Source: an uncultured Ruminococcus sp.
Lineage (GTDB): Bacteria; Bacillota; Clostridia; Oscillospirales; Acutalibacteraceae
Direction of reading: 5' to 3'
NCBI GenBank assembly: GCA_902797525.1
Contig: CADBSZ010000159.1
Location: 1 to 9,167, forward strand
Length of the DNA stretch: 9,167 nt
Below are positions 1-6,989 of this stretch, one piece after another. Below the pieces are notes generated by a model that was not told the DNA's origin, made no database searches, and saw only the letters and a list, made by a program, of their open reading frames with translations. The position numbers and the translations under genes were made by a program. The first letter of the stretch is position 1; each line of letters starts with the position of its first letter.

Positions 1-747
1 GGCATCAACCGCACCCCCGAAACCGCCCAAAAGGCGCTTGACGCAGGCGCGATCGATGAAATCGGCACGCCCGGAAGCCTGCAAGCTGCGGACATCACCA
101 TTTTGTGTATGTATCCGCAGGCGTGCGTAGATTTTTTGGAGCAGCACGGAGCTCTGATAAAAAAGAACTCTGTCGTCACCGATGCCGCGGGCATCAAACG
201 CGCGATCTGTCCGCAGATGACCGCGCTTGCCGAACGCTTCGGCTACACCTACGTCGGCAGCCATCCCATGGCAGGCAAGGAGAAAAACGGCTTTGACGTC
301 AGCGACGCGGATCTGTTTCGCGGCGCAAGCTTCATCATCACGCCCTGCGGCGCACCCTATGAAGCGACAAACACGCTTGCCACGGTCGCCAAGGAAATCG
401 GCTTCGGCACAATCAAAATCACCACTCCCGAAGAACACGACCGTATGATCGCGTTTACTTCGCAGCTGCCCCATGTGCTTGCCTGCGCATATGTACTCAG
501 TCCAAGCTGTCCGAACCACTGCGGCTTTTCGGCAGGCAGCAACCGCGATGTGTCGCGCGTGGCTAACATCAACTCAAAGCTTTGGAGCGAGCTGTTTTTG
601 GAAAACAAAGAGCCGCTTGTGGAGGAGCTTGACATTTTGATAGATAATATCACCAACATCATCAACGCCATAAAGGCAGAGGACCGCGAAAAGCTGGCGG
701 CGCTGCTGGAGCAGGGCCATCAGATCAAGCAGGCGCTTGGTGAATAA
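1..747 (+). CDS. tyrA: Prephenate dehydrogenase, 5' end cut off by the window
   Basis: Catalyses the NAD(P)-dependent oxidative decarboxylation of prephenate to 4-hydroxyphenylpyruvate, the tyrosine branch after chorismate. Frame 1 is open from base 1 to a TAA, giving 248 visible residues. The missing N-terminus, probably 30-40 residues, would carry the glycine-rich nucleotide-binding loop; what is visible starts inside the Rossmann fold. Family motifs seen in order are VTDAAGIKR, SHPMAGKEKNGF (His codon at 262-264), EEHDRMIAFTSQLPHVLA, and the C-terminal helical RDVSRVANINSKLW followed by FLEN. The protein ends soon after this region, so no ACT domain is fused to it, and feedback control by tyrosine through such a domain is unlikely. 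An internal ATG at 103 lies within the Rossmann fold and is not the true start. The gene heads the visible part of the aromatic operon, 32 nt before aroB. Truncation is by the window edge, not a lesion. Confidence 0.93.
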   Translation, partial: GINRTPETAQKALDAGAIDEIGTPGSLQAADITILCMYPQACVDFLEQHGALIKKNSVVTDAAGIKRAICPQMTALAERFGYTYVGSHPMAGKEKNGFDVSDADLFRGASFIITPCGAPYEATNTLATVAKEIGFGTIKITTPEEHDRMIAFTSQLPHVLACAYVLSPSCPNHCGFSAGSNRDVSRVANINSKLWSELFLENKEPLVEELDILIDNITNIINAIKAEDREKLAALLEQGHQIKQALGE

Positions 748-779
748 CGTAATTTGTTTGTATTTTAAAGGATGAGGGT

Positions 780-1829
780 ATGAAAACCGTACACGTTGCT
801 ACGGGAAAACCGTACGACATTTTTATTGAGCGCGGCATTTTGGATTGCTGCGGCAAATATGTAAAACAGCTTTCCAAGGCGCAAAAGGTGGTCGTCATCA
901 CCGACACCAACGTTGCGCCGCATTATCAGTGGCGCATCCTCAACGCTTTGGAAAAGGAAGATCTTGACGTAAAAACCTTTATCTTCCGCGCAGGAGAGGA
1001 AAGCAAAACTCTTGACACCATCGCGGAAATCTACAAGGTGCTTGCCGATTTCCGTATGACGCGCAAGGACGTTATCGTCGCCCTTGGCGGCGGCGTATGC
1101 GGCGATATGGCAGGCTTTGCGGCGGCAACCTATCTGCGCGGCGTCGACTTTGTACAGATCCCAACCTCGCTGCTGGCGCAGGTCGATTCCTCTGTCGGCG
1201 GAAAAACCGGCGTTGATCTGCCGCAGGGCAAAAACTTAGTCGGCGCGTTTCACCAGCCGATCGCCGTGCTGATCGATCCAGATACGCTGAACACCCTGCC
1301 CGATGATTTCATCGCCGACGGAATGGGCGAGGTCATCAAATACGGCTGCATAAAAGACGCGGCGTTCTTTGAGTCCTTGCAGGACGGCGACGCGTTCAGC
1401 CGCATTGACGATGTGATCGAAACCTGCGTTTCAATAAAACGCGACGTTGTAAGCCGGGATGAAAAAGAATCAGGCGAGCGGATGCTGCTCAACTTCGGTC
1501 ACACGCTCGGCCACGCCATTGAAAAGCTGTGGGGCTTTACCGGCATAACGCACGGTATGGCGGTCGCCGTCGGAATGGTTCTGATGGCGCGCGCAGGCGA
1601 AAAGAACGGCGTTACCGAGCCCGGCACAGCCGACAGGATCGCCGCTCTGTGCGAAAAATACCATTTGCCCGTGACCGACAGATCCACCTTCGCTCAAATG
1701 GCGGAGGCGGCAAAGGGCGACAAAAAGACCGCCGGAGGCAGCATAAACCTTGTGCTGCTTAAGAAAATCGGAGAAAGTATGATCCTCAATCTCCCCTTAG
1801 ATGAGCTGGAGGATTTCATCACCGTATAA
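780..1829 (+). CDS. aroB: 3-dehydroquinate synthase
   Basis: Second step of the shikimate pathway: converts DAHP to 3-dehydroquinate in the cytoplasm, using NAD and a divalent metal. The product is 349 residues, usual for the family. The NAD-binding stretch LGGGVCGDMAGFAAATYLRG spans about residues 102-121, followed by PTSLLAQVDSSVGGKTGVD (128-146). The expected metal ligands are all present: Glu184 in GMGEVIKYG, His241 in LNFGHTLGH and His258 in THGM. The ATG at 780 is preceded by AAAGGA (767-772) with 7 nt spacing, and translation from it gives the normal family N-terminus. It lies 32 nt after tyrA and 23 nt before aroA on the same strand, so co-transcription is likely. No promoter is visible in either gap. 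Nothing looks broken or unusual. Confidence 0.97.
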   Translation: MKTVHVATGKPYDIFIERGILDCCGKYVKQLSKAQKVVVITDTNVAPHYQWRILNALEKEDLDVKTFIFRAGEESKTLDTIAEIYKVLADFRMTRKDVIVALGGGVCGDMAGFAAATYLRGVDFVQIPTSLLAQVDSSVGGKTGVDLPQGKNLVGAFHQPIAVLIDPDTLNTLPDDFIADGMGEVIKYGCIKDAAFFESLQDGDAFSRIDDVIETCVSIKRDVVSRDEKESGERMLLNFGHTLGHAIEKLWGFTGITHGMAVAVGMVLMARAGEKNGVTEPGTADRIAALCEKYHLPVTDRSTFAQMAEAAKGDKKTAGGSINLVLLKKIGESMILNLPLDELEDFITV

Positions 1830-1852
1830 ACCGCTTCCGAAAGAGGATTATT

Positions 1853-3112
1853 ATGAGTACTGTCACCTTTCAGCCGTTCACACCAAGCGGAACGGTTTTT
1901 GCGCCGCCCTCCAAAAGCGACGTACACCGCGCCATAATTTGCGCGGCGCTGTCCAAGGGCGTTTGCACCATCTCCCCCGTCGCGCTTTCCGACGACATCA
2001 AAGCCACAATCGGCTGTGTGGAAGCGCTGGGAGCGACCGCCGTGATTGAAAACAACATTCTTACCGTGGACGGCACCCGTATGTTTGAAAACAAAACCGC
2101 CGAGCTTGACTGTATGGAAAGCGGAAGCACCCTTCGGTTCTTCATTCCTGTCGCCGCGGCAGGCGGCGTAAGCGCCGTATTCAACGGCAGCGGACGACTG
2201 CCCGAACGCCCGATCGGGATCTACACCGACGTGCTGCCGCAAAAAGGCGTTGTCTGCGACACGCCGGGCGGCTTGCCGCTTCAAATCAGCGGTCAGCTTA
2301 AAAGCGGCGTGTTTTATGTGCCGGGAAATGTCAGCTCCCAGTTTATTTCGGGACTGCTGTTCGCGCTTCCTCTGCTTAAGGGCGACAGCGACATAATCCT
2401 GACCTCGCCCGTCCAAAGCGCCGGATATATCAATATGACCATACGCACGATGTCCAAATTCGGCATCGAGGTAGATATGACAGACAAGGGCTGGCACGTT
2501 CGCGGCGGTCAGCACTACATCCCCACCGACTACACCACTGACGGCGACTGGTCGCAGGCGGCGTTCTTTCTGGTATCGGGCGCCGTAGGCGGCGAAGTGA
2601 CCGTGAACGGCTGCAACATCGACTCCTCGCAGGGCGACCGCAAAATTGCCGCAATCCTGCGCGATTTCGGCGCCGAGGTACAACAGGACGGCAGCAGCAT
2701 AACCGTCAAAAAAGCGCCGCTGAGCGCCGTCACCATCGACGCGTCGCAAATCCCCGATCTGGTGCCGGTTTTGGCGGTATGTGCGTGCTTTGCCGAAGGC
2801 ACCACACGCATTATCCGCGCGGAACGCCTTCGCATCAAAGAAAGCGACCGTCTTAAAACCACAGCGTCACTGCTCAACTCGCTGGGCGGCAAAGTGAAAG
2901 AGCTGCCCGACGGCTTGGAGATCACCGGTGTGCCGTCACTCAGCGGCGGCAGCGCCGAAGGCTTCAACGACCACCGCATCGTTATGGCTGCGGCAACCTG
3001 CGCCGCCGGATGTACAAACTCCGTCGCCTGCACCGACGCCCGGAGCGTCAACAAAAGCTATCCCGATTTCTACAAAGACTATGCCGAAATCGGCGGAAAA
3101 GCAATATTATAA
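1853..3112 (+). CDS. aroA: 3-phosphoshikimate 1-carboxyvinyltransferase (EPSP synthase)
   Basis: Transfers the enolpyruvyl group of PEP to shikimate 3-phosphate, giving EPSP; it is the cytoplasmic target of glyphosate. The product is 419 residues, close to the usual 420-450. Visible landmarks are PPSKSDVHRA (Lys21, Arg26), the glycine loop ESGSTLRFF (89-97), GSGRLPERPIG (112-122), SSQFISGLL (161-169), TDGDWSQAAFF (229-239), the IPDLVP loop with the catalytic-type Asp302, RIKESDRL (Glu330) and DHRIVMAAA (373-381). The glycine loop differs from the E. coli form NAGTAMRP: Gly91 is kept, but Phe96 stands where E. coli has Pro101. Similar loops are, as I recall, common in Clostridia. Start at ATG 1853, with AAGAGGA at 1841-1847, 5 nt away. 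It belongs to the same two-domain enolpyruvyl transferase family as MurA, encoded later in this window. Confidence 0.97.
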   Translation: MSTVTFQPFTPSGTVFAPPSKSDVHRAIICAALSKGVCTISPVALSDDIKATIGCVEALGATAVIENNILTVDGTRMFENKTAELDCMESGSTLRFFIPVAAAGGVSAVFNGSGRLPERPIGIYTDVLPQKGVVCDTPGGLPLQISGQLKSGVFYVPGNVSSQFISGLLFALPLLKGDSDIILTSPVQSAGYINMTIRTMSKFGIEVDMTDKGWHVRGGQHYIPTDYTTDGDWSQAAFFLVSGAVGGEVTVNGCNIDSSQGDRKIAAILRDFGAEVQQDGSSITVKKAPLSAVTIDASQIPDLVPVLAVCACFAEGTTRIIRAERLRIKESDRLKTTASLLNSLGGKVKELPDGLEITGVPSLSGGSAEGFNDHRIVMAAATCAAGCTNSVACTDARSVNKSYPDFYKDYAEIGGKAIL

Positions 3113-3120
3113 CTCAAAGC

Positions 3121-3180
3121 AAAAAACGGAAAATATCGGGCGATAAGCTTTTCCGCGTTTATCGCCCGTCATATTTTCCG
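3121..3180 (-). terminator. Long hairpin with a minus-strand T-run, inside the aro operon
   Basis: Bases 3127-3146 pair with 3159-3180 over 20 base pairs, interrupted by a single two-base bulge (TC at 3169-3170). The loop is the 12 bases 3147-3158. On the plus strand no T-run follows the stem, so it is not a classical terminator for the aro operon. On the minus strand the stem is followed at once by TTTTTT (plus-strand A run at 3121-3126), which is the standard intrinsic terminator layout. It occupies most of the 102-nt aroA-aroC gap. It may stop antisense transcription, or act in the sense mRNA as a stability or processing element. The structure is certain by base pairing; the function is inferred. 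Confidence 0.55.
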
Positions 3181-3214
3181 GTGTAATCATAAATCGTCAA
3201 TTTGGAGGAGAGCT

Positions 3215-4285
3215 ATGTCCTCGACCTACGGAGATAAAATAAAACTGTCCGTTTTCGGCGAAAGCCACGGCGGAGGGATCGGCGTTGTGATCGACGGTCT
3301 GCCTGCCGGTGAGCGCATTGATTTTGACGCGGTACTCGCGCAAATGGCGCGCCGCGCGCCCGGACGCGACAAAACCGCCACGCCGCGCAAGGAAAGCGAC
3401 CTGCCCAAGATCCTTTCGGGTATGCTCGGCGACGTGCTGACAGGCGCGCCGCTGTGCGCCGTGATCGAAAACACAAACACGCGCTCGCAGGATTACGGGA
3501 ATCTGCTCAGCAAGCCGCGCCCCGGTCACAGCGATTTCACCGCGTATGTCAAATACCGCGCCGCAAACGATATACGCGGCGGCGGCCATTTTTCGGGCAG
3601 GATAACCGCTCCCCTGGTGTTTGCCGGAGCGATTTGCCGCCAGCTGCTTGAGCGCCGCGGCGTCAGAATCGCCGCGCACATTCAAGCTATCGGCAATGCC
3701 CGTGACGCGCTGTTTGATCCGGTAAGCATCGATCCCGCGTTAATGACTCGCCTCAGCGCGTCATCCTTTGCGCTGATCGACGAAACGGCGGAAGCTAAAA
3801 TGCGCGCCGAGGTAGAAGCGGCGCGAATGGCGCAGGACAGCGTCGGCGGCATAATCGAATGCGCCGTCACCGGACTTCCGGCAGGCGTCGGCGAGCCGAT
3901 GTTTGACGGCATAGAAAGCGCTGTCGCCAAAGCAGTTTTCGGCATTCCGGCAGTAAAGGGTATTGAATTTGGCTCAGGCTTTGCTCTGGCACAGCTTCGC
4001 GGCTCACAGGCAAACGATCCCTTCCGATACAAAAACGGCTCTGTCGTCACCGAAACAAATAATTGCGGCGGCATTTTAGGCGGCATCACCGACGGAATGC
4101 CTCTGATTTTCCGCGCGGCGATCAAGCCTACGCCCTCGATTTCCCAACCGCAGAAAACCGTCGATCTGCAAACGGGCGAAAACGCCGTGCTTGAAATCCA
4201 CGGCAGACACGATCCGTGCATTGTTCCGCGCGCTGTTCCCGTAGTGGAAGCGGCGGCAGCCGCGGCGCTTATAAACCTGATGTGA
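3215..4285 (+). CDS. aroC: Chorismate synthase
   Basis: Last shikimate-pathway step: anti-1,4-elimination of phosphate from EPSP to give chorismate, needing reduced FMN. The product is 356 residues, typical of the compact bacterial enzyme. Signatures are GESHGGG near residues 15-21 (His18), RPGHSDFT with a His at about 105, GGGHFSGR at about 122-129, DSVGGI at about 208-213, FDGIES at about 230-235, GGITDGMP at about 289-296 and RHDPCIVPRA near 331-340. These include the conserved histidines and arginines of the FMN and EPSP pocket. The start at ATG 3215 has a strong GGAGGAG (3204-3210) just upstream. The gene follows aroA after a gap containing a long hairpin. It precedes pheA by 7 nt, so its product is made next to the enzyme that uses it. 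No defects seen. Confidence 0.97.
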   Translation: MSSTYGDKIKLSVFGESHGGGIGVVIDGLPAGERIDFDAVLAQMARRAPGRDKTATPRKESDLPKILSGMLGDVLTGAPLCAVIENTNTRSQDYGNLLSKPRPGHSDFTAYVKYRAANDIRGGGHFSGRITAPLVFAGAICRQLLERRGVRIAAHIQAIGNARDALFDPVSIDPALMTRLSASSFALIDETAEAKMRAEVEAARMAQDSVGGIIECAVTGLPAGVGEPMFDGIESAVAKAVFGIPAVKGIEFGSGFALAQLRGSQANDPFRYKNGSVVTETNNCGGILGGITDGMPLIFRAAIKPTPSISQPQKTVDLQTGENAVLEIHGRHDPCIVPRAVPVVEAAAAAALINLM

Positions 4286-4292
4286 GGCAGCT

Positions 4293-5417
4293 ATGAGAGA
4301 TTTATCCGAGATCCGCAAGGACATCAATCAAATAGATAACGAGCTGATCGAACTGTTTTGCCGCAGAATGGACTGCGCCAAGGAAGTCGGCTTTTACAAA
4401 AAAGCGAATAATATCCCTGTGCTCAACCAGCAGCGCGAGGATGAGATACTTGCCGATGTACAAAAAAAAGGCGGCGAATACGGCGCCGCCGCAAGGCTTC
4501 TGTTTTCGAATATGATGGAGCTCAGCCGCGCCCTTCAACACAACATCATCGGCAGCGGACAGGCCTTGCGCAGCCTGATCACCTCAGCCAAGGAGATGCC
4601 CTCGCCCGACGGCGTGACCGTCGCCTTTCAGGGCATCAAGGGCGCCAACAGCTATGAAGCCGCGCAAACGCTTTTTCCAAGCGCGGTGCTTAACGCTTAC
4701 GGCACGTTTGAAGATGTGTTCAACGCCGTTGACAAGGAGGAAGCGACCTTCGGCATTCTGCCGGTCGAAAACTCCACGGCAGGCTCGGTTTCCGCGGTGT
4801 ACGACCTGATTTTGAAGCACCGCTTCTACATCGTCGGCGCTCTGGATATGCGCATCGAACACTGCCTCGGCGGTCTTCGCCAATCCACCCCGGAGGACAT
4901 CGAGATAGTCTGGTCACATCCTCAGGCGCTGTCGCAATGCGAAAATTACATCGCCGAGCATCACCTGACTCCTGTGCCGAAAGCGAACACAGCCGTTGCG
5001 GCGCGCGACGCGGCGCTTGAAAAGCGGCTGAATGTCGCGGCGATATGCACGCCCGAGGCGGCAAAGGAATACGGCTTGAAGATCCTCGATACCGGGCTGC
5101 AGGACGATCCCTACAACACAACGCGCTTTATCGTCATTTCCAAGCAGCTCTACATTGCGCCCGACGCCAACAAAATAAGCCTTTGCTTCTCGCTTCCCCA
5201 TCTCAAGGGCTCGCTTTACAACCTGCTTTGCCGCTTTAATTCGCTGGGACTCAATCTGACAAAAATCGAGTCGCGGCCTGCCAAGGGCAAGGATTTCGAG
5301 TATCTTTTCTACCTCGATTTCACCGGAAGCGTACACAGCGACAATGTGATCGATCTTCTCAGCCAGCTGAGCGAGGAAATGCCGGAGTTCAGCTTTTTGG
5401 GAAACTATAAGGAATAA
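4293..5417 (+). CDS. pheA: Bifunctional chorismate mutase / prephenate dehydratase (P-protein)
   Basis: Converts chorismate to prephenate and then to phenylpyruvate, the phenylalanine branch. The product is 374 residues with three parts. An AroQ-type chorismate mutase covers about 1-88; likely active-site residues are Arg8, Arg25, Lys36 and the QQRE pair Arg48-Glu49. Prephenate dehydratase covers about 107-285, with VAFQGIKGANSYEAA, LPVENSTAGSV (157-167) and the catalytic NTTRF (Thr277-Arg278-Phe279). A C-terminal ACT domain covers about 294-374, with KGSLYNLL in place of the usual GALV region and an intact ESRP (326-329), so phenylalanine feedback inhibition is expected. ATG 4293 lies 7 nt after the aroC stop, and its GAGG (4284-4287) overlaps that stop, suggesting translational coupling. 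It is the last gene of the operon, followed by a terminator. Confidence 0.96.
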   Translation: MRDLSEIRKDINQIDNELIELFCRRMDCAKEVGFYKKANNIPVLNQQREDEILADVQKKGGEYGAAARLLFSNMMELSRALQHNIIGSGQALRSLITSAKEMPSPDGVTVAFQGIKGANSYEAAQTLFPSAVLNAYGTFEDVFNAVDKEEATFGILPVENSTAGSVSAVYDLILKHRFYIVGALDMRIEHCLGGLRQSTPEDIEIVWSHPQALSQCENYIAEHHLTPVPKANTAVAARDAALEKRLNVAAICTPEAAKEYGLKILDTGLQDDPYNTTRFIVISKQLYIAPDANKISLCFSLPHLKGSLYNLLCRFNSLGLNLTKIESRPAKGKDFEYLFYLDFTGSVHSDNVIDLLSQLSEEMPEFSFLGNYKE

Positions 5418-5459
5418 CGGCTTTATAATCATCATTTAAATACATTAAATCAGCAACCC

Positions 5460-5490
5460 AAAAAAGGACAGCCGGCAGGCTGTCCTTTTT
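5460..5490. terminator. Bidirectional intrinsic terminator between pheA and murA
   Basis: A perfect 13-bp stem (5461-5473 with 5478-5490) has the four-base loop GGCA. The G+C core GGACAGCC/GGCTGTCC is flanked by A on the left and T on the right, so each strand carries a T-run after the stem: five on the plus strand, six on the minus strand. It lies 43 nt past the pheA stop and 45 nt past the convergent murA stop, so it can end both transcripts. Confidence 0.92.
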
Positions 5491-5491
5491 C

Positions 5492-5526
5492 ATTACGAAT
5501 TACGCATTACGCATTGCGCATTATAA
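5492..5526. repeat. Short tandem heptamer repeat, ATTACGC type
   Basis: Five consecutive 7-base units read ATTACGA, ATTACGC, ATTACGC, ATTGCGC and ATTATAA, with the last two diverged. They sit directly after the bidirectional terminator and end 8 nt before the murA stop codon. No gene or obvious protein site uses them. Similar ATTACGC-rich strings occur, as I recall, scattered in intergenic regions of several bacterial groups. Here it would lie in the 3' untranslated part of the murA mRNA. Confidence 0.75.
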
Positions 5527-5534
5527 TTATATGC

Positions 5535-6830
5535 TCAGGCTCCGAGCTCTTCCTCGTTGTCGCCTGTAAAGTACACTTTTTTGATGTCCGCGCCCAGCGA
5601 CTTGAACTTCTCGACCACGTCCTCATAGCCGCGCTCGATGTACTGGATGCTGGAGATTTCGGTGGTGCCCTTAACCTGAAGCGCCGCGACGATCATTGCC
5701 GCGCCGGCACGCAGGTCGGTCGCCTTAACGGGAGCCGCAGTCAGCGGAGCGCCGCCCTCGATGATGGCAAGTCTGCCCTCAACGGAGATGTGCGCGCCCA
5801 TGCGCACCAGCTCGCTGATATACTGATAACGGTTGTCCCAAACGTTCTCATTCACAATGCTTGTGCCGGGAATACCCATCAAAAGCGCTGTAAACTGCGG
5901 CTGACAGTCGGTGGGAAAACCGGGGTGCGGCATTGTTTTGATGTTGCAGCGCTTAAGCGGCTTGACGGTCGCGTCAATGGTAAGCGCCTCGTCATATTCG
6001 GTAATTTTGCAGCCCATTTCGCGGAATTTCGCGGAAATCGACTCCAAATGCTTGGGTGTGATGTTGGTGATGGTAATGCAGCCGCGCGTTGCCGCCGCCG
6101 CGCACATATAGGTGCCTGCCTCAATTTGGTCGGGAATAATCGAATAGGTGATGCCGTGCATATAGCTGACGCCGTGCACCTTGATGACGTCGGTGCCCGC
6201 GCCGCGAATGTCCGCGCCCATGGAGTTGAGGAAGTTGGCAAGGTCAACAATGTGGGGCTCCTTTGCCGCGTTCTCGATGATGGTCAGGCCCTTGGCTTTG
6301 CACGCGGCGAGCATGATGTTCATGGTCGCGCCGACAGAAACAACATCGAGATACACATGGCTGCCCGTCAGACCTTCTTCGCATTCCGCCTCAATAATCG
6401 CGCCGTCAACCAGTCGGGTTTCCGCGCCGAGCGCCTCAAAGCCCTTGAGGTGTTGGTCAATCGGGCGAACGCCGAAATTACAGCCGCCGGGAAGCGCAAC
6501 CTTTGCCTTGCCGTATCTGCCGAGCAGCGCGCCGAGCAAATAGTAAGAAGCGCGCATGCCGCGAACCAAATCGGTGACGGCGCTGCAGGTGGCGATGTGG
6601 GTGGGGTCGATATACAAGGTGGACTTGTTGATGCGTCTGACCTTGGCGCCCATCTGCTGTAAAATGCGGCTGATCAGCGTTACGTCGCTGATGTTGGGAA
6701 TATTCTCAATTTGGCAAGGCTCATCGCAAAGAATAACGGCAGGGATAATGGCAACCGCCGCGTTTTTTGCGCCGCTGATATTTACTTCACCGAACAGAGG
6801 CTTGCCGCCTGTAACTACAAACTTTTCCAA
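5535..6830 (-). CDS. murA: UDP-N-acetylglucosamine 1-carboxyvinyltransferase
   Basis: First committed step of peptidoglycan synthesis: transfers enolpyruvate from PEP to UDP-GlcNAc in the cytoplasm; target of fosfomycin. Read from the TTG at 6830 the product is 431 residues, within the normal 417-435. The N-terminus then reads MEKFVVTGGKPLFGEVNISG, followed by AKNAAVA with the conserved Lys22-Asn23. The catalytic cysteine is present as Cys117 in LPGGCNFGVRP (codon at 6480-6482), so this is the Cys form expected to be fosfomycin-sensitive. GMRASYYLLGALLGRYG and PHPGFPTDCQPQF, with the conserved Asp, are also intact. A GTG at 6911 would add 27 residues but has no ribosome binding site and no family match. 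The gene converges on pheA and lies downstream of htrA, from which it is separated by a terminator and its own promoter. Confidence 0.95.
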   Translation of the reverse strand: MEKFVVTGGKPLFGEVNISGAKNAAVAIIPAVILCDEPCQIENIPNISDVTLISRILQQMGAKVRRINKSTLYIDPTHIATCSAVTDLVRGMRASYYLLGALLGRYGKAKVALPGGCNFGVRPIDQHLKGFEALGAETRLVDGAIIEAECEEGLTGSHVYLDVVSVGATMNIMLAACKAKGLTIIENAAKEPHIVDLANFLNSMGADIRGAGTDVIKVHGVSYMHGITYSIIPDQIEAGTYMCAAAATRGCITITNITPKHLESISAKFREMGCKITEYDEALTIDATVKPLKRCNIKTMPHPGFPTDCQPQFTALLMGIPGTSIVNENVWDNRYQYISELVRMGAHISVEGRLAIIEGGAPLTAAPVKATDLRAGAAMIVAALQVKGTTEISSIQYIERGYEDVVEKFKSLGADIKKVYFTGDNEEELGA

Positions 6831-6844
6831 TTGGTGTACACTCC
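6828..6844 (-). promoter_or_regulatory. Ribosome binding site and TTG start of murA
   Basis: On the minus strand GGAG (6844-6841) stands 10 nt before a TTG codon (6830-6828). The next codons give EKFVVTGG, where MurA proteins normally begin. There is no in-frame ATG nearby. The slightly long spacing and the TTG codon suggest modest initiation strength. Confidence 0.7.
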
Positions 6845-6879
6845 AATACAGCTTGATTTGCAAATTCGAATTATAGGAA

Positions 6880-6923
6880 GTAATATATTTGATGGATTGG
6901 GTCGAAAACACTAAATATATTAC
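6880..6923 (-). other. Inverted repeat in the murA leader RNA
   Basis: GTAATATATTT (6880-6890) and AAATATATTAC (6913-6923) are perfect 11-base inverted copies around 22 bases. In the murA mRNA this would form an AU-rich hairpin about 50-90 nt upstream of the TTG start. No T-run follows, so it is not a terminator. It could affect mRNA stability or be a protein-binding site. It matches no riboswitch or T-box that I can recognise. Confidence 0.5.
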
Positions 6924-6989
6924 ATTTTGATTAAAACAGACCAGATATTGTGGTTACGTATATGTAACGTTACAATTCTCCTACAGAAA

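Noticed and set aside
1..747. tyrA as a broken pseudogene because its N-terminus is missing
   Set aside because: The frame is open to the first base of the window and all later motifs are intact, so the loss is due to the window boundary.
1694..2749. A 351-codon open frame on the minus strand, opposite aroB and aroA
   Set aside because: It is a shadow of the codon bias of intact aroB and aroA, has no family motif, and spans the junction of two real genes.
5514..6662. A 382-codon open frame on the plus strand, opposite murA
   Set aside because: The translation is Arg/Ala/Gly/Asn-rich without domain motifs, and murA on the other strand is unambiguous with its catalytic residues.
6870..6875. 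TATAAT on the minus strand as a second murA promoter
   Set aside because: No -35-like hexamer lies 16-18 nt upstream. It is kept only as an alternative if 5'-end mapping points there.
6831..6911. N-terminal extension of MurA from a GTG at 6911
   Set aside because: There is no ribosome binding site, the extra 27 residues do not fit the family, and the GTG lies in the loop of the leader inverted repeat. The TTG at 6830 with GGAG gives the normal N-terminus.
6920..6925. ATG-TAA start-stop pair in the murA leader (minus strand)
   Set aside because: It has no ribosome binding site, and such a pair is easily found by chance in A+T-rich sequence.
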